A stretch of DNA of 18,422 nucleotides from Elusimicrobiota bacterium (lineage in GTDB: Bacteria; Elusimicrobiota; Elusimicrobia; 2-02-FULL-39-32): positions 1 through 18,422 of the forward strand of contig JAHFCA010000008.1 of assembly GCA_023249715.1 (NCBI GenBank), given 5' to 3'. The notes below the pieces were generated by a model that saw only the letters and a program-made list of their open reading frames with translations, was not told the origin of the DNA and did no database searches. This document shows, in pieces, positions 7,987-12,881 of this stretch (within the stretch, counting starts at the first letter, position 1; each line of letters starts with the position of its first letter). A program made the translations under genes and the position numbers.

Positions 7987-8322
7987 ATGGAAATAACTCT
8001 GAGGGTGATTGAATACTACGAAACGATGGATGGTAAAGCTCCATATAGAGAGTGGTTTAAGTCTCTTAAGGAAGGTCAAATTAAGCATATTATTGATACT
8101 AGAATTGCTCGCGTTCGATTGGGAAACTTTGGGGATTGTTTCTCTGTAGGGGATGGTGTTTATGAACTACGCATTCATGTTCATTCTGGTTATAGAATAT
8201 ATCTTAGCCAAATTGGGAGTAAAATTGTCCTTCTTCTGTTGGGGGGTATCAAGAAGACTCAAAATCGGGATATTGAAAAAGCCAAAACTTATTGGATAGA
8301 TTATAGGAGGCGATACAAATGA
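7987..8322 (+). CDS. HigB-like toxin (RelE/ParE superfamily, Gp49/COG3657 type)
   Basis: A 111-residue toxin of the addiction-module killer family. Characteristic stretches are YYETMDGKAPYREWFKSL at the N-terminus, ARVRLGNFGD, the basic strand YELRIHVHSGYRIYL (residues ~58-72) and the C-terminal LLLLGGIKKTQNRDIEKAKTYW. Family members act on translation, mostly as ribosome-dependent mRNA interferases. The ATG at 7987 follows GAAAG too closely for a good Shine-Dalgarno; the transcript is probably near leaderless. The toxin comes first in the operon, as in higBA. Its stop overlaps the antitoxin start (ATGA, 8319-8322), which favours translational coupling. Confidence 0.88.
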   Translation: MEITLRVIEYYETMDGKAPYREWFKSLKEGQIKHIIDTRIARVRLGNFGDCFSVGDGVYELRIHVHSGYRIYLSQIGSKIVLLLLGGIKKTQNRDIEKAKTYWIDYRRRYK

Positions 8323-8645
8323 AAAGGAAATTCAGCTATCACGAGGACTTGATGGAGCGTTTGAAAAAACCGAAGTATGCGGTGAGTTATCTAAATGAAG
8401 CGTTCCAAGACGAAGACCGCAGAGTCTTTTTACTTGCACTTAGAGATGTGGTGGAAGCTCGCGGTGGCATGAGTCAGTTTGCCCGACGGGCAAAAATTCC
8501 TAGGATTAGTCTATATCGCATACTTTCAAGAGAAGGCAACCCTGAAATCAAAAGTTTAGACAATTTGTTAAAACCTATGGGATTGTGTTTGAGAGTAGCA
8601 TCTGTTAATCAGTTAGAATCAACGCATTTACGCCGCGCAGCATAA
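8319..8645 (+). CDS. HigA-like antitoxin (COG3636 type, HTH)
   Basis: A 108-residue antitoxin and probable autorepressor. The N-terminal part (residues ~10-30, with YLNEAFQDED) is the toxin-binding segment typical of this family. A helix-turn-helix follows: LALRDVVEARGGMSQFARRAKIPRISLYRILSREGNP (written here in overview, residues ~40-76). It ends with KSLDNLLKPMGLCLRV. AGGAGG at 8305-8310 lies 8 nt before the ATG, giving the antitoxin a much stronger ribosome-binding site than the toxin, as expected for an excess of antitoxin. The 18-bp palindrome in the operon promoter is its likely operator. The last ~10 residues (ESTHLRRAA) look non-conserved. Confidence 0.88.
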   Translation: MKRKFSYHEDLMERLKKPKYAVSYLNEAFQDEDRRVFLLALRDVVEARGGMSQFARRAKIPRISLYRILSREGNPEIKSLDNLLKPMGLCLRVASVNQLESTHLRRAA

Positions 8646-8671
8646 GGCCAAAAGTCCACCTTAAAATATCA

Positions 8672-8797
8672 TTACGCAGCAATTTTTAGAAGTTGCTCTA
8701 CCTGTTGTAACAATGCCTCAGGGAATTCTATAATAGTGACCCACTTCCCAGTTCGAAAATCGTTCCATCCGGGGAGTCTCGATATCGCATTAAATCG
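8672..8797 (-). pseudogene. Protein-tail remnant, WNDFRT family copy 1
   Basis: The minus strand reads 41 codons then a stop: it begins RFNAISRLPGWNDFRT, continues GKWVTIIEFP and ends EALLQQVEQLLKIAA. It has no start codon and is preceded directly by TGA and the terminator palindrome. Copies at 10175-10258 and 12716-12832 share the protein sequence with conservative substitutions and divergent third codon positions, showing that this frame was once coding. The parent family is not recognised. It lies between the HigBA-like pair and Fic. Confidence 0.65.
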
Positions 8798-8855
8798 TCA
8801 AAGAATCTCTAAAATTCTTTGACGATTTTTGTTTTTCATCAAATCTATATGCTTT
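8751..8855. repeat. Direct repeat upstream of fic (copy 1)
   Basis: About 105 bp, from GTTCGAAAATCGTTCCATCC to CTATATGCTTT, is repeated at 10215-10319. The first ~85 bp are nearly identical and similarity fades at the 3' end. The two copies bracket the Fic gene. The repeat contains part of the WNDFRT remnant and the terminator hairpin. Confidence 0.88.
8792..8833 (+). terminator. Intrinsic terminator behind the HigBA-like pair
   Basis: A 15-bp perfect stem, AAATCGTCAAAGAAT (8792-8806) with its complement (8814-8828), has a 7-nt loop and is followed by TTG then TTTTT. It is the first terminator downstream of the antitoxin, 150 bp after its stop, and is part of direct-repeat copy 1. Confidence 0.8.
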
Positions 8856-8905
8856 CCTGACTTTGACATGCTCCAATTCCGAAGGAATATGTCGAAGTCA
8901 GGAAA
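8853..8905. repeat. Long hairpin upstream of the fic iterons
   Basis: TTTCCTGACTTTGACAT (8853-8869) pairs with ATGTCGAAGTCAGGAAA (8889-8905) over 17 bp with one wobble. The 19-nt loop contains a further small stem, ATTCC-GAA-GGAAT (8876-8888). It is too long for an ordinary terminator and lacks a T-run on the plus strand. It could be a REP-like element, a structured RNA or a cruciform. Confidence 0.65.
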
Positions 8906-8930
8906 AGAATAATAAAAAGGTTTGCTCATG

Positions 8931-9016
8931 TTGGCGAATAGTTGGCAATAAGTTGGCGATTTGTCTCTGGACAATTTGCGATAAATTGGCTATACTATTG
9001 GCGAATAGTTGGCGAT
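8931..9016 (+). promoter_or_regulatory. TTGGCGA iteron array containing the fic promoter
   Basis: Copies of TTGGCGAATAG-like sequence start at 8931, 8942, 8953, 8986, 8998 and 9009. A degenerate copy TTTGCGATA lies at 8975, and a poor one around 8964 fits the phase. The spacing is 11 bp (once 12), close to one helical turn, so all face the same side. A promoter, TGGACA (8968-8973), 17-bp spacer, TATACT (8991-8996), lies within the array, with copies in front of, over and behind it. The predicted start is near 9003. This looks like a cooperative repressor-binding array; the binding protein is not known, but the Fic protein's own C-terminal winged helix is a candidate. Confidence 0.75.
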
Positions 9017-9022
9017 TATATT

Positions 9023-10276
9023 ATGGACAATTATATTGATAAACTAAAAGGCACAGCCAAATTTGGACCCGCAAAGTGGGGCGAAATTGAAGAAGATCGT
9101 CGGCGTAAAGCAACCATTGTGGAACTTGTTGATAAAAATAGCGCGCCTTTTTGGTTTGTCCTTTTGCCAGATTTTTTAACCCTCATTTCTGAGATTGAAA
9201 ACAATAGAGGTTTTTTGGCGTCCCTCAAACTTCCTAAGAAATTCTTAGATCATTTAGTGTCGGAAACCGAAAAAAAAGAAGCCTATTATTCCAGCCATAT
9301 CGAAGGAGCGGTAACCTCCTTAGAAGTTGCGCTGCTTCATTTAAGTAAGCCTACCCGCAAAGATTATGGAGACGAATCTTTGCAAATGATCATTAATAAT
9401 CGAGACGCATTAGAATATATTCGCACTCAAAGATCCAATTCGTTTAGCCACCGAATGATTTGCGAACTTCATAAAATTCTTGTGCGGAATACCCATAAGT
9501 TAAAACCCATTACAGTAGGAGAGTACCGCAAAGGACCGATCTACGTTGTAGATGGGTATGGTCAAGTTGTTTATGAAGGGCCCCCTAGCCAACACGTGAC
9601 GCAAATGATGGATTCTTATCTCCACTGGATGAATCATCCATCCGAAATTCACCCTTTAATTAAAGCAGCTTTGGTTCATCTCTATTTTGCGCATGTCCAC
9701 CCTTTTGATGATGGAAACGGGAGATCGGCTAGAGCCCTATCTAATCTCTATCTAATGAAACAAGACTACCATTTCATTAATTTTCTTGCTCCTTCCGATT
9801 ATTTTGATCACCATCGCAGTGAATATTACAAGGCGCTTCAGAATACTCAAAACCACAACTGGGATGCCACTTTTTTTATTCTTTATTATCTTAAAGCCCT
9901 TAGAGAACAGTTAAGAAATGTACAATCCGAAATTGAAAAAGAAACCAAGATAAAAGATATTCGCAATATTTTAAGTATAAAAATTCAGGCCAAACTTGAT
10001 AAAAAACAAGTTAAAGCGCTTCAGTGGATGTTAGAAAACAGACAGAAGTTAACAACCAAAAAATATTGCAAGATGATTCACTGTTCTGACGAAACAGCTC
10101 GCAAGGATTTTAATCTTTTGCTTAAAGTAGGTCTTGTTCTAAAAGTTGGACGCGGGAGAGCGATAGGATATATTTTAAAAAGCGGGGAACTCAACCAGAC
10201 TCACCCAATCCGCGGTTCGAAAATCGTCCCATCCGGGGAGTCTCGATATCGCATTAAATCATCAAAGAATCCATGA
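9023..10276 (+). CDS. Fic-domain AMP transferase with N-terminal inhibitory helix and C-terminal winged helix
   Basis: A 417-residue protein. The N-terminal region (1-~85) contains PFWFVLLPDF. The inhibitory motif S/TxxxEG is present as SSHIEG (90-95), marking a class II, self-inhibited Fic. The Fic core carries the complete active site HPFDDGNGRSAR (226-237: His226, acidic Asp230, Gly-Asn-Gly-Arg and Arg237) and GEYRKGPIYV at ~167-175. Residues ~325-385 resemble a winged helix (KYCKMIHCSDETARKDFNLLLKVG), suggesting DNA binding. The expected activity is AMPylation of a target hydroxyl; the target is unknown. The ATG at 9023 is chosen because the promoter lies at 8968-8996, which rules out an upstream TTG at 8942. 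No good Shine-Dalgarno is visible. The last ~20 residues are encoded by direct-repeat copy 2 and the stop lies in the loop of its terminator hairpin. Confidence 0.92.
   Translation: MDNYIDKLKGTAKFGPAKWGEIEEDRRRKATIVELVDKNSAPFWFVLLPDFLTLISEIENNRGFLASLKLPKKFLDHLVSETEKKEAYYSSHIEGAVTSLEVALLHLSKPTRKDYGDESLQMIINNRDALEYIRTQRSNSFSHRMICELHKILVRNTHKLKPITVGEYRKGPIYVVDGYGQVVYEGPPSQHVTQMMDSYLHWMNHPSEIHPLIKAALVHLYFAHVHPFDDGNGRSARALSNLYLMKQDYHFINFLAPSDYFDHHRSEYYKALQNTQNHNWDATFFILYYLKALREQLRNVQSEIEKETKIKDIRNILSIKIQAKLDKKQVKALQWMLENRQKLTTKKYCKMIHCSDETARKDFNLLLKVGLVLKVGRGRAIGYILKSGELNQTHPIRGSKIVPSGESRYRIKSSKNP
10175..10258 (-). pseudogene. Protein-tail remnant, WNDFRT family copy 2
   Basis: Antisense to the fic 3' end, the minus strand reads FNAISRLPGWDDFRT, then ADWVSLVEFP, then AF and a stop. 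Relative to copy 1 the changes are mostly conservative (N to D, T to S, I to L, I to V). Homology ends at EFP, where the sequence becomes unique fic coding DNA. A TGA replaces the Arg codon that opens copy 1. It is non-functional as it stands. Confidence 0.6.
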
Positions 10277-10319
10277 AATTCTTTGACGATTTTTATTTTC
10301 TCTCAAATTCATATACTAT
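10215..10319. repeat. Direct repeat at the fic 3' end (copy 2)
   Basis: The second copy of the ~105-bp repeat at 8751-8855. It supplies the Fic C-terminal tail codons, the fic stop and the terminator. With copy 1 it frames a unit of about 1.46 kb. Confidence 0.88.
10256..10298 (+). terminator. Intrinsic terminator of fic
   Basis: AAATCATCAAAGAAT (10256-10270) pairs with ATTCTTTGACGATTT (10278-10292) through a 7-nt loop and is followed by TTATTTT. One G-U pair distinguishes it from copy 1. The fic stop codon (10274-10276) lies in the loop, so a ribosome reaching the stop would cover the hairpin. Confidence 0.75.
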
Positions 10320-10384
10320 CTTTCTTATCTCGCAGAAATCATCGACCGCCTCCTCCACGTTCGTGACTCCATAGATACGTCTGC

Positions 10385-10732
10385 CTAAAACTGAACTAAA
10401 ACCTCTATATGGGTCAAAACATCTGAGACTACGGATGGGGAAATAGTACAGTAATATTTTGCATTCCTCGCTCTCCAATCCAGACTTCGAATTTGATCTG
10501 ATAATATCGCCCCAGAAATCTTTAATCCTTCTGGAACTGGTACCTCAAATGGATAACCCTTAACTTTACTTGTAATTGGACAAAATATTGCAAGTCCTAC
10601 TTTCCTGTTGTAGGATTCTGGGGATAGAGTGAGCGCAGGACGATAGCCTCCTTGCTCATGTCCAGATTGAGGAGAGAAAGAAAGCCAGACGATATCCCCA
10701 CGTTTAGGGCAATAATGATGTTTCGTTACCAC
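10385..10732 (-). CDS. mazF: MazF-type mRNA interferase toxin
   Basis: A 115-residue PemK/MazF toxin. Hallmarks are the N-terminal PKRGDIVWLSFSPQSGHEQGGYRPALTLSP region (residues ~9-38, containing the conserved RGD-W and GHEQ-GRP-like signatures), FCPITSKVKGYPFEVPVP (~50-67) and ILSDQIRSLDWRARNAKY (~76-93). Family members cleave single-stranded RNA at short sequence-specific sites. Its start overlaps the mazE end by 7 nt (10726-10732), the usual coupled arrangement. No strong terminator follows on the minus strand; the direct-repeat hairpin at 10256-10292 is the next structure. Confidence 0.95.
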   Translation of the reverse strand: MVTKHHYCPKRGDIVWLSFSPQSGHEQGGYRPALTLSPESYNRKVGLAIFCPITSKVKGYPFEVPVPEGLKISGAILSDQIRSLDWRARNAKYYCTISPSVVSDVLTHIEVLVQF

Positions 10733-10968
10733 ACTTCAGCTCCCGTTCGTCCACCCCAATTTTGCTCAGAATGAACATTCTCTTTCGTAACTTTTTTAAT
10801 CAATTCTCCGAGATTCAATTTTTTCTTCATTTTAGGCTCAATCAGAATCCGTCCCTTTTTCAAAAAGAGCTCAACTTCCGAACCCTGATGCACATGGATA
10901 TCCTTAGCTAAAAGTTTTGGAATTCTCAATGCCAAACTATTGCCCCATCTCTGAACCTTTGCAGTCAT
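10726..10968 (-). CDS. mazE: MazE-type antitoxin (AbrB/SpoVT fold)
   Basis: An 80-residue antitoxin. The N-terminal swapped-hairpin DNA-binding domain shows the classic KVQRWGNSLALRIPKLLAK (residues 4-22) and VHQGSEVELFLKKGRILIEP (~27-46). The acidic and polar C-terminus (LGELIKKVTKENVHSEQNWGG, ~52-73) is the MazF-binding tail. AGGAGG (10974-10979 complement) is 5 nt from the ATG, a stronger ribosome-binding site than that of mazF. It is likely an autorepressor acting at the inverted repeat 10986-11004. Confidence 0.95.
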   Translation of the reverse strand: MTAKVQRWGNSLALRIPKLLAKDIHVHQGSEVELFLKKGRILIEPKMKKKLNLGELIKKVTKENVHSEQNWGGRTGAEVW

Positions 10969-10985
10969 GGTAGCCTCCTATAAAT

Positions 10986-11004
10986 GTATCTACAATATAG
11001 ATAC
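10986..11004 (-). promoter_or_regulatory. Inverted-repeat operator of mazEF
   Basis: GTATCTA (10986-10992), a 5-bp centre and TAGATAC (10998-11004) form a 7-5-7 palindrome 18 bp upstream of the mazE start. On the minus strand a TTGATT-like -35 lies 17 bp in front of TATCTA, so the palindrome overlaps the presumed -10. The placement fits MazE-mediated autoregulation. Confidence 0.7.
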
Positions 11005-11162
11005 CATAGTTTCATTAAAAAATCAAGTGATATCTTTGTGTTGCGAGCGGTCGGAAACTCCGCCAATTCGAGCGGTATAAAATTTCCCACTTTTGCTTTA
11101 AGCAATACCCGTCCTCTCCTAGTGAGTTCCTTATCCGATTTTCAGGGATCAATGCCTGCCCC

Positions 11163-11217
11163 TTGACAATATCTCAATTCTAAACTAAACTTTATATATT
11201 CAAGGTAAATATAAAGT
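11163..11217 (+). promoter_or_regulatory. Promoter and inverted repeat before the AAA/DUF4143 gene
   Basis: TTGACA (11163-11168), a 17-bp spacer and TAAACT (11186-11191) form a good promoter. An inverted repeat, ACTTTATAT (11189-11197) with ATATAAAGT (11209-11217), runs from the -10 box to the first codon, so it could act as an operator or as an RNA hairpin over the ribosome-binding site (AAGG, 11202-11205). Confidence 0.65.
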
Positions 11218-12430
11218 GTATATTAGAAATATAGAAAAGAAAATCAATCACCTCATTGCGCAAAATCAATCAGCGCTTATTTTTGGCCCTCGGCAGGTGG
11301 GGAAGACTACTCTTGTTAAAAAATGTTTGTCTAAGGTAAAAAATAGCATGGAGTACCTTTTACAAAATCCCCAAGTACGCATAGAATTAGAAAAGGATCC
11401 CTCTCTTTTAATTAGACAAATTACTGCTTTAAAGAATAATCCAACTGTGTTTTTGGATGAGGCTCAAAAAGTTCCGGATCTTTTTGATTCCGTTCAATAT
11501 CTAATAGATGAGAAGAAAGCCAATTTTTTAATGAGTGGTTCCTCGGCAAGAAAATTAAAAAGGAAAGGAACTAATTTGCTTCCAGGTAGAGTAAAATCGT
11601 TTCGGATGGACCCCCTTAGCTGGAATGAATTCGGCTGGATAAAAGAGAATCATCTTCCAAATTTAAAGATAAGTAATATAAATTCCAATGTGCCCTACTC
11701 GTTTGAGAAATCCTTAGTTTTTGGTTCTTTGCCGGGGATTGTTTCTCTTGAAAATGATAGTGATAGAGCTAGTTTCTTAAAAGCTTACGCGCATATTTAT
11801 TTGGAAGAAGAAATACGCGCCGAATCTTTGAGCCGAAAAATAGGAGCGTTTTCCAGATTTTTGGAGCTTGCGGCAAATGAGTCTGGCACCAACCCAAACT
11901 TTACTAAACTTTCCATGGAATCGGGCGTGAGCGCGCCGGCCATTAAACAGTTTTTCAATTTATTGGAAGACACTTTGGTTATGGAAAGGGTGGAACCTTA
12001 TTTAAAGAATGCTCGAAAGAGAATATTATCTTCATCCCGGTATTATTTTTTTGATATTGGGGTGCGCAATGCCCTAGCCAAAATGCCATTGAGTAGTGAA
12101 CTTTTTAATACTCAGAAAGGAGTTTTGTTTGAACACGCGGTTATTCTGGAACTTATAAGTAGATGTCGCGCATTGGACAAAGATTATAAAGTATGTTATT
12201 GGCGAACATCCGCTGGAGCGGAAGTGGACTGCATTTTGGATTTGGGGCAAAAGGTTATTCCTATTGAAATTAAAGCTGGAAAGAAAGTGCGGCTTTCCGA
12301 TATTAGAGGGCTATCCATTTTTCTAGAAGAGTACGCGGGAGTCGCCGATTCGGGGTATGTCGTTACGATGGGCGAAAGACCAGAGAGACTGAGCAAAAAC
12401 ATTGTCGCCGTGCCGTGGAATTGTTTTTAA
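11216..12430 (+). CDS. AAA ATPase with C-terminal DUF4143 (COG1373 family)
   Basis: A 404-residue protein. Residues ~15-140 form a P-loop ATPase: Walker A GPRQVGKT (24-31), Walker B TVFLDEAQ (77-84) and the sensor-like stretch FLMSGSSARKL (104-114). The middle holds a helical/winged region (FTKLSMESGVSAPAIKQFFNLLEDTLVMERV). The C-terminus carries the DUF4143 fold, whose AEVDCILDLG and IEIKAG stretches match a PD-(D/E)xK-like nuclease pattern (Asp, then Glu-x-Lys). Such proteins are common in accessory islands next to toxin-antitoxin genes, but their role is not established. The GTG start at 11216 has AAGG 10 nt upstream and begins the usual N-terminal YIxRxIE motif. It is monocistronic. Confidence 0.9.
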   Translation: MYIRNIEKKINHLIAQNQSALIFGPRQVGKTTLVKKCLSKVKNSMEYLLQNPQVRIELEKDPSLLIRQITALKNNPTVFLDEAQKVPDLFDSVQYLIDEKKANFLMSGSSARKLKRKGTNLLPGRVKSFRMDPLSWNEFGWIKENHLPNLKISNINSNVPYSFEKSLVFGSLPGIVSLENDSDRASFLKAYAHIYLEEEIRAESLSRKIGAFSRFLELAANESGTNPNFTKLSMESGVSAPAIKQFFNLLEDTLVMERVEPYLKNARKRILSSSRYYFFDIGVRNALAKMPLSSELFNTQKGVLFEHAVILELISRCRALDKDYKVCYWRTSAGAEVDCILDLGQKVIPIEIKAGKKVRLSDIRGLSIFLEEYAGVADSGYVVTMGERPERLSKNIVAVPWNCF

Positions 12431-12476
12431 GATTATTAATTCCTTTGCACTTTAATCCTTGCATTATAGCTATCTT

Positions 12477-12638
12477 AAACCCGGATTTTGCATTAGGCGC
12501 GTCGGACGAGACGAGCGAGGATGAGGCTTTTTCGACGAAAAAGGCGAGAGCGTAGCGGTGTCTACAGTCGAGTTTTTTGAGGACAAAAAAGTCCATCATC
12601 GAACGTCCAATCCAGCGTCCTAATGCAAATTCCGGGTT
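12477..12638. mobile_element. MITE-like foldback element with 20-bp terminal inverted repeats
   Basis: AACCCGGATTTTGCATTAGG (12478-12497) and CCTAATGCAAATTCCGGGTT (12619-12638) are inverted repeats with one mismatch bounding about 160 bp. The interior has two further hairpins with T/A tracts, GCTTTTTCG/CGAAAAAGG and GACTTTTTTG-like, and partially complementary arms. No transposase ORF is present and no clear target-site duplication was found. It is inserted against the fragment of a chemotaxis receptor. Confidence 0.75.
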
Positions 12639-12743
12639 AAAAGGAAGCTGGCGGAGGAGAGCGCTAAATCTGCGGATCAGATAGCGAAGTTGATAAAGGA
12701 TGTTCAGGAGTACATTCAAAAGGCTGTGATCGAAAGTAATTGA
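12639..12743 (+). pseudogene. Fragment of a methyl-accepting chemotaxis protein
   Basis: The plus strand reads KLAEESAKSADQIAKLIKDV then QEYIQKAV in one frame (codons from 12645), followed by IESN and TGA. LAEESAKSADQIAKLIKD is the recognisable methylation-helix signature of chemoreceptor signalling domains (LAExSAxAAxEIxxLI). Only ~28 residues remain, with the MITE-like element abutting the 5' side. No other chemotaxis gene is in the window, so it is a relic. Confidence 0.75.
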
Positions 12744-12832
12744 TTGATTTTCTGAAGCGTTATATCAGGAAATTTGATAGAATTTGCCCATTGAGCGGTT
12801 CGAAAATCGTTCCAATTTGGTGGTGGAAAAAG
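12716..12832 (-). pseudogene. Protein-tail remnant, WNDFRT family copy 3
   Basis: The minus strand reads LFPPPNWNDFRT, AQWANSIKFP, then DITLQKINQLLSITAF and a stop (38 codons, preceded by TAG). Against copy 1 the endings align residue by residue (EALLQQVEQLLKIAA with DITLQKINQLLSITA) while the codons differ strongly, which indicates protein-level descent from a common family rather than recent DNA duplication. It overlaps the chemoreceptor fragment tail-to-tail. The function is unknown. Confidence 0.65.
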
Positions 12833-12881
12833 CTATATTTTGAGGTTAAATCCTGCCTTTGAGGGTCCCCGTTACTAAAAA

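Larger units (their letters stand above)
8646..9022. other. Gap between HigBA and Fic: gene debris, terminator, hairpin, iterons
   Basis: This 377-bp interval has no intact gene. In order it holds a minus-strand protein-tail remnant (8672-8797), the first direct repeat with a strong terminator (8792-8833), a long separate hairpin (8853-8905), and the TTGGCGA iteron array with the Fic promoter (8931-9016). Each is listed separately. Confidence 0.85.
12431..12881. other. Gap between the ATPase and rho: MITE and gene debris
   Basis: This 451-bp interval has no intact gene. It holds a MITE-like foldback element (12477-12638), a fragment of a chemotaxis receptor on the plus strand (12639-12743), a WNDFRT protein-tail remnant on the minus strand (12716-12832) and about 50 bp of unassigned sequence in front of the truncated rho. 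No promoter is convincing. Confidence 0.85.

Noticed and set aside
7853..8044. 63-codon minus-strand ORF over the HigBA promoter
   Set aside because: It covers the promoter, the operator palindrome and the start of the toxin gene; no family likeness.
8751..8797. Alternative minus-strand frame of the direct repeat (reading MRYRDSPDGTIFE)
   Set aside because: Copy 3 retains protein-level similarity over its full length only in the WNDFRT frame, so the alternative frame is probably incidental.
8931..9016. TTGGCGA repeats as a CRISPR array
   Set aside because: Repeats are ~8-11 bp with no spacers and no cas genes; they are operator-like iterons.
8942..9022. TTG start for the Fic protein 27 codons upstream
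   Set aside because: These codons are the iteron array, and the predicted promoter at 8968-8996 lies downstream of that TTG; the ATG at 9023 fits better.
10293..10478. 61-codon minus-strand ORF overlapping the mazF 3' end
   Set aside because: Mostly in another frame of mazF, with the rest in repeat-derived sequence; no recognisable family. A short relic cannot be excluded.
12363..12719. 118-codon minus-strand ORF
   Set aside because: It runs through the MITE-like foldback and the antisense of the ATPase 3' end; no domain or ribosome-binding site is seen.
7763..12815. tRNA-Asn 3' end as the attachment site of an integrated island with a copy near 12797
   Set aside because: The GGTTCGAAAATCG at 12795 resembles a T-arm only superficially and belongs to the WNDFRT repeat; no copy of the tRNA 3' end and no integrase were found.
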